Positions 45,363 through 58,699 of a DNA stretch of 64,000 nt are shown in pieces. Position 1 is the first letter of the stretch. The number at the start of each line of letters is the position of its first letter. Source of the stretch: Mangifera indica. Taxonomy: Eukaryota; Streptophyta; Magnoliopsida; Sapindales; Anacardiaceae. Location of the stretch: the NCBI RefSeq assembly GCF_011075055.1, contig NC_058137.1, positions 5,012,771 to 5,076,770 on the forward strand, read 5' to 3'. Below the pieces are notes generated by a model, which worked only from the letters and a program-made list of their open reading frames with translations, was not told the origin of the DNA and did not search any database. The position numbers and the translations under genes are program-made.

Positions 45363-48300
45363 ATGGAAACTACTCTCCTCCATTCTTCCTTTCGCCTCAC
45401 GAGTTTTCCCTCTCTCACTTACTCTTCACGATTCAGACAACTCGACTCACTCAGATTCAAACCCTTCAGCCTTTCTTTTTCACTCAGACACCGCCCCTTT
45501 GCTTGCTTTGCCCAGGCCCATGATCACCACCACCATCATGATCATGATCATCATCACCATCAAGATCACCATCATCATCATCACGACCACCACAATGGAA
45601 ATTGTACGGAGCTGAGCGGGCCACAGAAAGCAGTTATTGAATTTGCTAAAGCCACGAGATGGTTAGATTTAGCAAATTTCTTAAGAGAACATTTGCAGCT
45701 TTGTTGCTTTTCCACGGGTTTGTTTTTAGCTGCTGCGGCTTGTCCTTATTTATTGCCCAAGCCGGCGGTTAAGCCTTTACAGAATGCTTTTATCTTCCTT
45801 GCTTTTCCTCTGGTTGGGGTAAACATTCGTTTCCATTCTCTTCCTTTTTTCTTAATTTCGGCATTTCAACTGGTAATTTAGCGCTTTGTTCGCTTTGATT
45901 GAGTTTTTTTTTTTTTTTCCAAGCCTTTTGTTGTTTGAATAGGGATTGCAACTTTTTCTAATTTATCATTTTTACTTTTACGTTAGATGAATTTCATTAT
46001 GACAGTGTTTTATAACGCGTGATTTAGCGTAATTAGCTCCTTTCTCCTGGGAACCACGTCTTTCTTAGTGTGCTTACAAGGAATTGTTAGTTTGTCAGTT
46101 AGAACACGGACTTATTATTTCTTAGTGAAAATAACTGATACTATAGGTGAATGACGTGAATTTTGATTATATCAACCAAGTCTTTGTGAACTATTGCTTG
46201 CTATTTGATGTTCTTTCTTGGGTTTGTATCTCTATCTTGATCATAATCATCTGGTACTCTGGAATAGAAAGCCCTAGAGGCGCCATATTGTAGGAGCCCA
46301 AACAATGTGATTGAATAAATCCTCCTCTATCTGTTGTGGGCCAAGGACTCTGCTCTTTGTGATTACTAGTAGAAGTAAAAGGTCGATTCTCCTGTTGCAA
46401 TTGAACTCAATTTTCATAAATTTCTCGAGATATTTTCTTATGAAGTTTTGTTATAGCATCTATAACTGCCTTTGGATTGGGAAAACATCATAGCAAATAA
46501 ATGTCCACCGGAATTAACTTATCAACTCCCCAAACAGTATTATAAGAATCGGCACTAAACATTACCCTATAATAATACATGCTCCCATAGCAATAACATA
46601 TTTTGGTTCAGACATTTGTTCATATAGTCTCATTAAAGATGGCACCATTTCCATTGTTATTGTGGTTGCTTTTAAAATTAGGTCCGCCTATCTAGGACTT
46701 GATCTTGGTGCCAGTCCTAATGGTCAAAGTCAAACTGTGAGCATATTAATTAAGAAAATTCAATAGAGCAAGGTTATGTTTCTTTGCTTAGTCCTCATTA
46801 GCTTGGGTCAAGTAGTTAAGTACTTAAAACTTGTGCCTTATCCAAGTTGACCAAGTAGTTTTGTGTTTGAATCATCTTGTTGTGATATTAACTTATCATA
46901 AATTGTGTCTATGGACCTACTAGCATAAGCTTTTGAGCCAAATGGTTACTTAAAACACCAGTAAGATTGCTTTTTTGTTGGTTATGGATCAGGATTTTTG
47001 TATCCTGCTAAATACTTAGAATTTTTTCCTTTGATTTTTAGGAATTTTTCTTTATACAAAATTAATTTAGTAGGGTTGGTAGCATTTTGTGGTATTTTCT
47101 CAAGGGCCTGATTTTAGTGCAAGGTTGAGGGGTTTTTTTTTTTTTTTTTCATATAATTTTTTCTTGATGCTTGTCAGGTGTCAGCATCACTTGATGCTAT
47201 TACTGATATTGCTGGTGGAAAAGTAAACATCCATGTATTGATGGCTCTTGCAGCCTTTGCATCAATATTTATGGGGAACTCCTTGGAAGGAGGATTGCTT
47301 CTTGCAATGTTCAATCTGGCTCACATTGGTGAGCATTTCAAACTTGAGGATTGGCAAACAGTTATTGAGACAAAGTTAAGTTTCATGGTCTAATTTATAT
47401 TGATTCCGCAGCTGAAGAGTTTTTCACCAGCCGCTCAATGGTGGATGTAAAAGAGTTGAAGGAAAATTATCCAGATTCTGCTCTTGTGCTTGATGTTAAT
47501 GATGATAATGTACCAGATATCTCTGATTTGGCATATAGAAGTATTCCTGTGCATGATGTGAAAGTTGGCTCGTTTATTTTGATCGGAGCCGGTGAGGTCT
47601 GTGAAACCAAATGTACCACTTTTTTTTTCATTATTGCAGCTTTTCTTCAATATCACTTGGTGTTATTAATTTGGCACTTCTGTGTGAAGTTAAGTACATA
47701 TGTTTCTTCCATTGTATCTAGAAAGCAGTCCTATCAACTGATTTTGGCTTTTATCTTGTGGCTTTTCCTTCTTGTTAATGCAATAACCACCTTTTCCAAC
47801 CCTTTTTGGAGTTAGTTCTTATAAAAAAATTTGATTATTAAATGAAAATGCTATTTCAACTTTAAGTCCTTATCTTTTTGAATGTCATGCTAAAATATAG
47901 AAGTTTCATTTGGGCTTGGAAATTTGTTTAGGCTGTACCTGTAGATTGTGAAGTTTTCCAAGGTAGTGCAACAATTACAATTGAACACTTGACTGGGGAA
48001 ATCAAACCCTTAGAGGCTAAGGTCGGGGACAGGATTCCTGGTGGCGCACGGAATTTGGATGGTAGAATGATTGTGAAGGTACATTCTTCAGTTTTCTGGA
48101 ATTCAAACTTTGCAGTATAGATGTGTTGAAAAAGTGATTTTTTCTGCCCTTGATCTCAAACCTCTTCTGAACAGTCCGAGAGAATAAATAGTCAAACACT
48201 TTCAAAATATATGTTCTTTTTCTTTTCTTTTTATCTGTCAGTGCTTATTATATCTCATGGTTATACATTTTCTTTTTCTCAAAAAAATTTAAGTTTACTT

Positions 48301-51300
48301 CCAAATTTTGCATCAGGCAACAAAGACCTGGAAAAAATCCACACTTAGTAGAATTGTGCAGTTGACTGAAGAAGCACAATTGAATAAGCCAAAGCTTCAA
48401 AGGTGGCTAGATGAATTTGGTGAGCAATACAGCAAGGTGGTGATTATTTTATCAGTCACTATTTCTCTCATTGGACCATTTCTCTTTAAGTGGCCATTCA
48501 TTGGCACACCAGGTAATTTAGTGGAAGTGTAAACCCTTCTGTTCGTGTGCTTCAGTTATCATATTTCTTTTCCAATTGAATGTCATGGAGACGTTAGTTT
48601 TATTGACTAAGGAAGAGCTTCTGTATGAATGTGTCTCTCCTCCTGTTTTATGCTTTAGCATATCATGTCACATTCTCTCTTACCGATTTGTTTATGATGC
48701 TTCTTCCGTATCTGTAAACATTGTGATTTTCGGAAGTTCTTCAATTTTCTTTGATGCTTTGGTTAATTTTGTAGCATGCAGAGGATCAATCTACAGAGCA
48801 TTGGGTCTCATGGTGGCAGCGTCACCTTGTGCCTTGGCTGTAGCTCCATTAGCATATGCTACAGCTATTAGCTCCTGCGCTAGAAAGGTACCATTTAACT
48901 AAGATAAAATTTTATGCACTAATAATTGATACTAATTTGTATACTAACAATAATGTATCACCATGTGGTTGGATGTTACTTTATTTCTAATTCAAAATCA
49001 TTCAATCGCATGGTAACACGTTATCATTATTACACGAATCAGTACTCATTGTTAGTGCATATGATTTTATTATTTAATTAACTGTTGCAATTTAAGTACT
49101 TATGTGATGACTTGGTCATCTTTTGTGCTTATGAACATCTTTTGCAGAACATATTTCTTTTGGTGTCTAGTAAGGAAAGGTGTAGGTTATCCTTGATTCA
49201 ATCTGGTTATCCCTCCTTTTCTGGTGTTTCAATAACAACATTCAAAATAAAAAGAAGAAACTCATTTACACATCTTTTCAGGTTCACCAGATTAAATCTG
49301 GTTGACTTACAAAATAGTTAAAGCGTGAATTTTTGGAAAATTAGGAAAATATTCCAGAGAGCATCAATCGATAGTGAATAGTGGGACAAAAATAAATGGG
49401 AACTGAAAATTTCTAGATAGTCCAAAATGGAAATTTGTTTTGTTATAATTTGAATTTTGTCAGTGAGATGATCCACTTTTCAGGCTGTGACACAAGTCTT
49501 TTTTTACAGGGGATATTGGTTAAAGGTGGACAAGTACTAGATGCTCTGGCTTCTTGCCATACTATCGCATTTGATAAAACTGGGACATTGACAACGGGAG
49601 GACTTATGTTCAAAGCAATTGAACCAATTTATGGACACTTAGTCAGAAAAGATAAAACAAATTTTACTTCCTGCTGCATTCCTAGCTGTGAAAAAGAAGC
49701 TCTAGCTGTAGCAGCTGCCATGGAAAAGGGTACTACTCACCCTATTGGAAGGTAGTATGTCAAACATTTTCTTTTCTCTTTATGTTTTGTCTCTGAATTA
49801 TTCCTGTGACATCGCTTGAATGGCAAGTCACGGTAATGTTTAGCTTTTGCATAGCATGATGACCTGGCAACAAGCTTTTAGCTTTGCATCATCTGCTATT
49901 CAATGCATTTACATATGAATCCGTGGTTAGGTATGTACTTTTCCATTTGTGTGTTCATTTTGTCTTTCCTGATGTAGGAATATTTCCCTTCCTAATTGTG
50001 ACTTGATTTCTTACTTCATATTGTTTCCTTTATTTTTTATTTTCATTTTAAGATTTTTTTTTTCAGGAAGGGAAATTAATAGAATATTAGACAATATTTC
50101 TGTGTTACCTATTTTTTATTCTATTGGGAATTACCTTATTATTAAGGATTACTAGCCTATAAATACCCATATGATTCCTAAGTTTTATTATTCAAGTTTC
50201 AATAGAAATCTCATCTTACTTTGTGAATTTATCTCTATCATATTTCTGCATTATTCACTTGTGGTTAGAACTGTGTTATTTCCAGTTCCTTTTTTGGGGG
50301 GGCTTATCCTTTAAAAACCCTGCTCCTTGTCCTGTAATATCTATATTGTTGCAATATTTTTGCTCTGAACTGGCTTGTTACAGTGGTGGTTAATATAATT
50401 CAGATTACAAAGGCTGGAACTGCATGATTACACAATGGTTATTGCTTTTCTTGGAACAATTTAAAATGGAAGTGCTAATTTACTGCTGAAATTGTTGCCA
50501 TACATGTAGCCAAATTTGCATTTATTGTTCTGAAGTTGTTAATATCTGTCTTGCATTAAATTGTGCTCATAATTCGATACTCTGTTGAAGTTGAATTACT
50601 GAAGATTGTGATATGTCTATATGAACCCTATTTCACAAGTCCAGTTTTTGGAACTTAGTTTGGAGTTTAAACTTTTTAAAGATTTGAAAACTACTGTACT
50701 TAATCTTAATTGATATGCTCTGTACTCAACAGCTGGTTTTGACAAATTTGCTGATTTTTTTTTTTTTTTTTGGGTTTTTGGAAAAGAAACTGACTGCCTT
50801 TTTCTTTTAATGTGAATTGATTGAGAAGAGCTGAATGAGTTTGATCAACTATGACATGAAACTTTTAGTTGATTTTTATCGTTATGAGTGACCAATGTAT
50901 AATTTCTGATATTATGTGGTAGAAATTGATATAGTTGTGTGGATCAAATCCTTATAATCTTGTGTTTTCCATATTACTGCAGAACTTGTTAAGTCTTATT
51001 CATGTTGATCAAGAGCAACTATTGCCCTTTCAAATTTCAATTTATGTTTCCAGTGTTCACCTTTCATGTGAAGTTGTTGACCAGTTATTTCTTTATTTCA
51101 TCCAGAGCTGTGGTGGACCATAGTATAGGAAAAGACCTTCCTTCCATTTCCATTGAAAGTTTTGAGTACTTTCCTGGTAAAGGTCTTACAGCAACTGTTA
51201 ATGGCATTGAGGTACTTTTTCCAGTCTTAGCATATATTCTGGTAGTCCCTTAACATGTATTTTCAAACAATTTCCCATTAACATGTTGCAGAACAATGCA

Positions 51301-54300
51301 CGACAACCTTCTAACTTATGTGATTTTATTGTCCGATATATTATTCTTTTTTTCTTCTTTGGCTAAATTTGGTCTGAAAAGTCACAAAGAAGATTTTTTT
51401 TCTATAATTTGTCTAGGAAAATGGAAACTATTTCATGTAATATTCTCATTCTTGAATTGACTCAAAGAGGGTATGTTTGGATTGGATAATAATAATAATA
51501 ATTAAATAATATTTATTAGGATAATACTTAAATGTTAGGATTATGATAATTATAATAATTAATAATATTGATTAAGATAATATTTAATTAAGATAATATT
51601 TGTAGTATAATAATAGATAGTTGAATTTAAATAATTGATTAACATTTGAATTTGAAGATTAGTATATTGGAAGAATAAAAAGGGTAGCTAGATTCAGAGA
51701 AGGACAAGGAAAGATATTGTATAAGGTTTTGAAAAAGGATGGGTAATAGAGTTGATGTAAAAGATTATGAAGGCAGTGAAAGAAAAGCTGGAAGCTATTG
51801 AATCTAGGTCTGATAATCTGGCCATGGATTTAGGACAATAAAAAGGTGCTAAAGGAATTGAAAGAGTTGTTTCTACAACCACCATCGTTGCTTTCTGAGG
51901 AGGAAGTTGTAAAAGGAGATTGAGGCCAGACCAAAGTTGTTTTCAGAAATTGACATGATTGAGCTCCAGGATACGTGTTTGGGAAAGACTAATTCGGTTA
52001 TGGAGGTGTTCAGATCAGATCTGATCCAAAAGTGATTGGGGTGACGTCGGAAGTTGTAGGAGACAATTAGAACAAGGTTGGATATAAAGTTCTTGGTGTG
52101 TTTTCTGCGGTGGAGGATGTCAGATTTGGTGAGAAAAAGGTTCTAAGGTTGGGTTTTGGGGCATATGCAGTTGGGCTTAGGACGAATGATGCTAGAGTGG
52201 CATTTCCGATGATGATAGACAACACGGGGTTAACCTTTTCGACCACTAGCATAAGCATTGTTGTTTTGTGTAGGTTCCTATCAGAGTATTTATTATAATT
52301 AACAATTTATGGTACATTCCATTGCCTTTGTAATGACCTTGGGCCGCTTGAACCCCCTTGAAATCGAGGCTGGATGGTTTGAAGAGGTGAGGCCTTTCCC
52401 TTTGTATACAGAGTAAGAGTACTATCAAAATGAATTCCCAAAAGCGATGGTCTTTGAGATATCGGGTCAAAGGAGGCATCTATGTGAAAGATTGGATCGT
52501 TGGATAGAGACAAAGCGTGTACCTTGTGCTCAAAGCTATTTTAGCATAGTTGTGACCAATTTACAGGATTCTACTTATTTCAATTCCCCTGGAAGTGTGA
52601 TATCATGCAGTGGGAACTTTATTTCTAACATTTGGGATGGGTGATTGTTTTTTTGGTCAATATGATAAGATTTTTGATGATAAACCAGTTAATGATGTTA
52701 CCCTATATTCTTACATAGGGGATGGGTGTTGTAATTATTATTTTGCTCAAGATGTTATTAGAAAGATGTGATTCTTGTTCCTAAAATCACAAAATTTCTA
52801 CTTTGACTCAACCCTTTGATGGTGTAGGTGAACAATAACTGGGAAGATGATAAAAACTAAGAGAGGAAAATAGACAGATCAAAGATGAAAGAGAAGAAAC
52901 AAAAAGAAGAATTAGATTTCATGAAAACAATCTTTATTATCACTCTTTAGTATCTATCATCAACTCTAATCTTTATTTGTAACTCTAATAATTTTAGAAA
53001 TAAAAGTTCTATTTTTAAATTAGACACAGTCCTCAAATGTAAAAAGATAAGGACTAATCCCTTTGCGCCCTTCCTACATGAATTTCACTGTCTTCAAGGT
53101 CCATGATGCATAAGAATCTTTAGGAATGAAAATACATCTAATCAGGGGAAAAAAGTCTTACATAAAACAATGTTCAATTTATAACTGTTTGTTATTTATT
53201 TGCCACATTCATTGCCAACTAACTTCTCAGGAGACTGCATGAAAACCATGCATTCTTATGATCTTATTGGTGAGTTATATTGGCTGGACAATAATGCAAT
53301 TTTACAATCTTTTGAACTTTGTTATAGTCAGGAACTGGAGGGGGTAAAGTGTCAAAAGCATCTCTTGGTTCTGTAGAGTTTATCACTTCTCTCTGTAAAT
53401 CTGAAGTCGAATCAAGAAAGATCAAGGAAGCTGTTGATGGTTCTTCTTATGGAAGGAACTGTGTCCATGCTGCTCTCTCTGTTAATCAAAAGGTGTGGTT
53501 TATGGTTATGATGATCTGGTTATTCACTTAGTTTCAAAATTCTAAATCTGAATGTCAAATCAAGAAGAAAGATCATGGGATACAATGTATAGCTCCCAGC
53601 ATATTTGCAGTAGTTTATTGGTTTTCTGTAGTTTTATGCTTTGCAAGGGCTGTCATTGGAAATTAAAATATTTATTTTTAAAGCCCCTTAGATTTCTCAT
53701 TTGCTATTCCTCGTAACACCTCATTTGTTATTCTATGGGTGATCTATTTTGTGAATCACGTTTAATCCAGAACTGAAATTTTGTTTGTCATTGGTGTATG
53801 TAGGTAACATTGATTCACCTTGAGGATAGGCCTCGCCAAGGAGTTTTAGATGTTATAAGGGAATTAAAAGATCAAGCAAGGCTACAAGTCATGATGTTAA
53901 CTGGTGACCATGCGTCCAGTGCATGGAGAGTTGCAAATTCTGTTGGCATCAGTGAAGTCTACTGTAGCCTGAAGCCTGAGGATAAACTCAATCATGTCAA
54001 GAGTATTTCCAGGGGTATTGGTGAGCTTCACTTATGATTCTGGATTTTATCACTATGTTTTGGCTTATTTATGTTAATCATAGTGTGTGATTTACTTAAC
54101 TTCTGTATAAGATTACCAGCGCACACCCGTGCCCTAGTAATTTATTAATAAACATTTATTATGAAAGATGATATATATTTTTTCTAGGGTATTTATCCAA
54201 CCACAAGAAAAATGTACTTGCATGAATATACATATGTTAATGTGCACACTTATATACTTGATTGCTTGTATATTTATCGTTGCCTTTAGTTGCATGTTCT

Positions 54301-55590
54301 TTTCCTTTCTAGTTTTAGAAAACTGTGTTCTCTTGTTTCCATCATATACATGTAACACCATCCGTTTTTTTTTTTTAATTGAAATATGTGGAGTGTAGGT
54401 GCAGGTTTCTTAACTTCTTGTCCTAAATTTTTATGTTCTGGAGCTCCAATGGTTTGCTGAACAGATTTTTGTAATTTTCATTATTTTAACAGGAGGTTTG
54501 ATCATGGTCGGTGAAGGTATTAATGATGCACCAGCACTTGCTGCAGCAACTGTTGGAATTGTGCTTTCTCAACGGGCAAGTGCAACAGCTATAGCTGTTG
54601 CAGATGTCTTGCTGCTGCGGGATAATATCTCTGGCGTTCCATTCTGTATTGCAAAGGCTCGGCAAACAACTTCCCTGGTACTTGCTAGTGTCCTTTCTAT
54701 CATCGTTAGTTATTTTCTGCTCTTTGTGATATTGATTCTTTTAGTATTTGTACTTGCAGGTCAAGCAGAGTGTTGCCCTTGCTCTATCTTGTATAATTTT
54801 GGCCTCTCTTCCATCTGTATTGGGCTTTCTGCCCCTGTGGTTGACGGTATGGTTTTAACTTAATTATCTGCTTTACAGAACTTGTAGTTTACATTAATAA
54901 TCTTGCTTTTGTCTAATTTTGTAGAAATGAATATGCTATATTAATTTTGATTTTCACTGAGACAAAAACACCGAGACTTCTTATTTGATAGATCCTTGCT
55001 TCTGAAACTAGTCAAATATTTCGGGAGAGGGATTATTGAACTAGATACCTAGGATCAGGAGTGTTAATTGTCTGAATCTTATGCAAAGGTTGCAAACCTA
55101 TGATCTCGTGGTAATTAATTTGTGTTTTCTTAGTTGAGTAATGTTTTGTATACACACTTTGAATACATAATTGAATACACAGATGATGTATCCTCATATA
55201 ATTTGATATTATTTTATCTTTAATTCAAAATCACTCAATTATGTGATGACACATTATTTGTATACTAAAAAATGTGTATACATAGTGTTATTGTTCTTAG
55301 TTTTGATCTGGCAATGTGCCTTTCCAACTCCCAATGAAAATGTTTGTGTTTGTTTCATTTCAATAGTTGCATTCAGGATCCATGACTGCTCTGTTTTGGT
55401 ATACATGCAGGTCCTTTTACACGAAGGCGGGACTCTTCTCGTTTGCCTCAATTCCATACGAGCTCTGAATGACCCTTCATGGTCCTGGAAACAGGATTTA
55501 TGGAATCTGGTTAATGAATTGAAATCTAGGCATTTCTTCTCAATGAAACAGAACACCAGCTCAAACAGCATCCAGGCTGCACCTTTGTAA
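45363..55590 (+). CDS. HMA1: HMA1-type P1B heavy-metal ATPase, chloroplast envelope
   Basis: Thirteen exons: 45363-45818, 47178-47328, 47412-47596, 47932-48078, 48317-48512, 48775-48887, 49510-49751, 51106-51211, 53328-53492, 53804-54020, 54493-54677, 54760-54846, 55411-55590. They total 2430 nt, 809 residues, in frame; Arabidopsis HMA1 is about 819. The N-terminus is a Ser/Arg-rich transit-like stretch (residues 1-50) followed by a His-rich segment (53-77, 19 His). P-type motifs: HLTGE in the actuator domain, SPC at about 395-397 in the transport helix, DKTGTLT with phospho-acceptor Asp438, THP with His493, TGD at about 620-622, and GEGINDAPA with Asp671. HMA1 moves Cu or Zn (Ca in some assays) across the chloroplast envelope and affects stromal Cu/Zn superoxide dismutase and Zn tolerance. 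It lacks the N-terminal CxxC metal domain, as usual for HMA1. Confidence 0.96.
48913..49063. mobile_element. Fold-back MITE in HMA1 intron 6
   Basis: About 150 bp with ends TATGCACTAATAATTGATAC and, in reverse complement, ATGCACTAACAATGAGTAC. The centre AATTCAAAATCATTCAATCG matches copy A at 20198. No coding capacity. Confidence 0.65.
50070..50290. mobile_element. Possible LTR fragment in HMA1 intron 7
   Basis: CCTATAAATACCC near 50157 followed by an AAGTTT...TTCAAGTTTCAATAGAAATC stretch and a T-rich tail looks like the promoter/R region of a plant retrotransposon LTR. No ends or target duplication were found, so this is weak. Confidence 0.3.
51480..52800. mobile_element. Probable decayed retroelement in HMA1 intron 8
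   Basis: This 2.1-kb intron is the longest in the gene and contains a GC-richer stretch (51690-52640) unlike the surrounding intron. One frame reads [16 protein letters not shown], the type of coiled coil seen near the start of plant Ty3 gag polyproteins. Stop codons and frame changes interrupt all readings. LTRs were not found. The left edge begins with an AATAATAATAATAATTAAAT run. The host gene's splice sites are unaffected. Confidence 0.4.
55138..55295. mobile_element. Fold-back MITE in HMA1 intron 12
   Basis: About 158 bp. The left end GTAATGTTTTGTATACACAC mirrors the right end in reverse complement, AACACTATGTATACACATT. The centre AATTCAAAATCACTCAATTA and GTGATGACACATT match the family. 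Confidence 0.7.
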
Positions 55591-57799
55591 GTGACTGACA
55601 TTCTTTTGATACTTTGACTCTTTGTGTATAAAATATATGTTAGAGTCAAGAAGAAATCCCTCAGAGTTGTACAAAGTTGACTCCGTCAATCTAATAAAAA
55701 AGATGATGGAATTTTGGGTTGGTAAACAAGAATAGAATAAGTGTTCTTGATTTTCAGTCATATCTATCAACAAATAAAGCAGATGTTTTATGACATTCGT
55801 TTTGACTCCTCTCTCCGAATTAAGAATTGAGCATAAATATGATTTACAGCTGGTTATAATTTAGTGACAGTAAGATTCATATTGATCCATAACCCGGTAA
55901 GACAATTAGGGGTGTTTAATTTGAGAAATATTTTATTATTAAAATTAGAATATTATTTTGAAAATTATTAAATATAAATTATTATTATTATTATTATATT
56001 TAATAAAATTTGATAAACTATGTAGGTATAAATAATTATTGTATTTGATTAAATGTAATAAAAAGATATTAGTATATTATTTTACTTAAATACTTTTAAG
56101 GGTAATTATTCTAAAATATTGTTTATGTTATTTATTATATTAATTGAACAAAAAATTATTTTTTCTCAAAAAAAATTAATAAGTAAGGATATAATTATAA
56201 TAAAATGAAGATTATTCTGATAATCTTTTAATATCTAAGGTGAAACTCTTATATTATTTGTCACATCACCATTGGTAATAGAATATTACTGGAATATTTT
56301 ATTACTTATAAATTAAATAAAATAATGTAAGTAATAAAAGATATATTATTCGAATAATGTTTAATGCTTTCTAACCAAACACACTCTTAGAGAGTTAGTT
56401 AAGATCATCATAAGCTAAAGGCCAAAAGATTTATTCCCATCTAGGGTTCAATGCAAACTTAAATTTATATTCGTTAATTTTCAAAAATCTAAATAGTCAT
56501 ACATTTGTTAAATTTTACTACTATTGTTAAGAAAAAATTATCATTTAAAAATTTTATTTAAACTCATATTTTAAGAATACTTGTAAGTTTTAAAATTTTT
56601 ATTTCTATCCTTTAACATCATATTTTCCAAATTTTAAAACTAACTCCCCCCTTCCAAGTTTAGGGTTCGAACTCTCATATTTTTTTATATATAGTCATCT
56701 CCTAGCTTTATAAACGATCTCAATTTCACCCCATCCACTTCAGTTTCCAAAACCTTATTCTCCGATAATCATTTGCCAAAGATGAGTGGACAAGAAGTAA
56801 AGAAGATCTTCAACCAGAAGACAACGAGATCTTCGATGAGAAGATGAGGAGCAGAGAAGATCTTTGATGAGAAGACGAGGAGATAGGCGACCAACAACTT
56901 TGACGAGAAGACAAGCAGATCTTCACAGCATTGACAATCTTCGATGAGAAGACAAGGGAGATAGATCATCGAATGATCACCAAAAGAGGGAAGTTCTAGT
57001 CTATTGGAGATGGAATGAAACTAAGAGAACCAAAGAGAAGGAGAATACCACATCACCATCTCTGACCTTACGCAGCGATAACTGAAAAACCTTTAAAGAG
57101 AAAATATTAATTTTTTAAATTTTAAATAAAAAATTTTATTAAATTTTAAAAAAATATGATAAAATTTTAACTTTTTAAATATTTTAATAAATAATAATTT
57201 TATCCTTCACAATTATTATAAAATTTAACATACAAATAAATATTTAAATTTTTTATAATAGTCTAGTGAAAATAGGTTTGTATCAAACTTGGGTGGGAAA
57301 TAGTCATTTGGCCGAAGCTTAAAATGGTTAAACATCTTTCTTCCATAACTGGTATGGCAATTATACCTAACAAACTTTTAGCCTAACTATTATCGCTACT
57401 TCTTTTCAACTGCCTATCAACATTTCCATGTTAAATCTTCTTCCTCAATAAGTAATTGCAATCCCAAGAACAAGTTACGAGAAAAAAAAAAAAAAAGGGA
57501 AAAATTCATAAGAGTTTTCCATTGAGAAAGAACAACTTGGATTAACATTTTAAGGTTTTTTTTTTTTAACTTCACATATAATAATATAGTTTTTTTTTTT
57601 TGTCATTTTTGTTGCGTGTTTTCGTCCCTAACCATCTAATGAACAGGGTAGAATCTTCACCAGTCTTCCTCTCAATCTAAACACTATTACTTAGATATCC
57701 ATTACCCACCTCTCCCTCTCTCTGTACATTAACTACAATTATTCTCCTAAAGAAAAGAGAAAACGCAAATCCCAGTTTTCTCTCACACATTTAGTAATC
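55591..57799. other. Region between HMA1 and MYB 3' ends
   Basis: The two flanking genes converge. 55591-55900 is probable HMA1 3' sequence, and 57480-57799 is probable MYB 3' sequence containing poly-A and poly-T runs. 55900-56390 is an AT-rich stretch of ATTATTATT-type words. A Mutator-like element occupies 56420-57313. No extra gene. Confidence 0.5.
56420..57313. mobile_element. Mutator-like element, 894 bp, GAAGATCTTC-rich interior
   Basis: The left end GGCCAAAAGATTTATTCCCA and the right end in reverse complement, GGCCAAATGACTATTTCCCA, are inverted repeats of the 1303-2298 family. The flanking 9-mers TAAGCTAAA and GAAGCTTAA are similar but not identical. The interior (56770-56970) is made of GATGAGAAGACGAGGAG- and AGATCTTC-type words, analogous to the GAAGACGA repeats of the 1303 element. 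No transposase. Confidence 0.78.
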
Positions 57800-58699
57800 T
57801 CAGATTCTCTGCATCGCAACATTTCTAAACAAACCGTCGCCGCTTCCACCACGACCCTGATAACATACTCCACCTCTCTGCTCTTCAATGGAAGCCATGT
57901 AATTCCTCACCTCCTGTCTTATCATTTCCTGCATCACCCCCATAAACTCTTTACTGAACCCCACAAAACCAACGCCCTTCGACCCACTTTCTGCAAACAA
58001 ACCCTTTGTATTTACAACCTTACTTGACTCCACCGCTTTTTGGTTCGTAACTTCACTTGAATCCGCCCCCGGAAGTGACAGACTCAGTGAAGTTGGCGGA
58101 TCGTTGGTCGACGACGTCGTTTCAGGTCTCCCTAGGGGTTTAAAAATATTATGACCCGATGACAACACGTGTACGCTAGAATCGCTTACGTCAGATCCAG
58201 ATGGACTACTCGGGTTCATGTAAAGCCCCGTAGTCAACGGCACACCTGATCCTGCACTCACCGATCTTTTCAACGGCTGATTTTGAATATTATCACCGAA
58301 AGCCCCGTCGTACCCGTTAATAAAACTACCAAAATTACCATCCTCAGCCATTGAAGCTGAACACTTCCGTTTCAAAGTCGAGTTCCAGTGGTTCTTGATG
58401 GCGTTGTCAGTACGGCCGTTGAGTAGCCGCGCGATTGTCGCCCACTTGTTGCCAAAGCGAGCATGAGCACGTAATATGGTTTCGTCTTCTTCGGGAGTGA
58501 AGGCGCGGTGCTCAACTTGGGGCGAGAGCTGATTACACCAACGGAGGCGACAAGACTTGCCGGATCGTCCGGGGATTGACTTGCTGATTAAGGACCAGTT
58601 TCTAGGGCCATGCTTTTGAACAAGCTGTTGTAACGCCTCATCCTCTTCGGGGCTCCATGGACCCTTGATCCGATCCACATCTTTTCGGTTAAACTCCAT
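57800..58699 (-). CDS. MYB73: R2R3-MYB transcription factor, subgroup 22 (MYB44/70/73/77-like)
   Basis: Intronless, 299 residues, starting at ATG 58699. The R2 repeat is about residues 11-61 with Trp15, Trp34 and Trp54; R3 is about 62-112 with Phe67, Trp86 and Trp105, the usual aromatic spacing. The sequence [18 protein letters not shown] and the C-terminal [14 protein letters not shown] motif mark subgroup 22. An EAR-type LSLSL repression motif is at 205-209, and a conserved [20 protein letters not shown] helix lies near residue 250-270. Family roles: nuclear regulators of ABA, auxin, wounding and salt responses that interact with PYL receptors and ARFs. In Arabidopsis MYB73 (At4g37260) adjoins HMA1, supporting orthology to the MYB73/MYB44 pair. 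Lack of introns is typical of this subgroup. Confidence 0.94.
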   Translation of the reverse strand: MEFNRKDVDRIKGPWSPEEDEALQQLVQKHGPRNWSLISKSIPGRSGKSCRLRWCNQLSPQVEHRAFTPEEDETILRAHARFGNKWATIARLLNGRTDNAIKNHWNSTLKRKCSASMAEDGNFGSFINGYDGAFGDNIQNQPLKRSVSAGSGVPLTTGLYMNPSSPSGSDVSDSSVHVLSSGHNIFKPLGRPETTSSTNDPPTSLSLSLPGADSSEVTNQKAVESSKVVNTKGLFAESGSKGVGFVGFSKEFMGVMQEMIRQEVRNYMASIEEQRGGVCYQGRGGSGDGLFRNVAMQRI

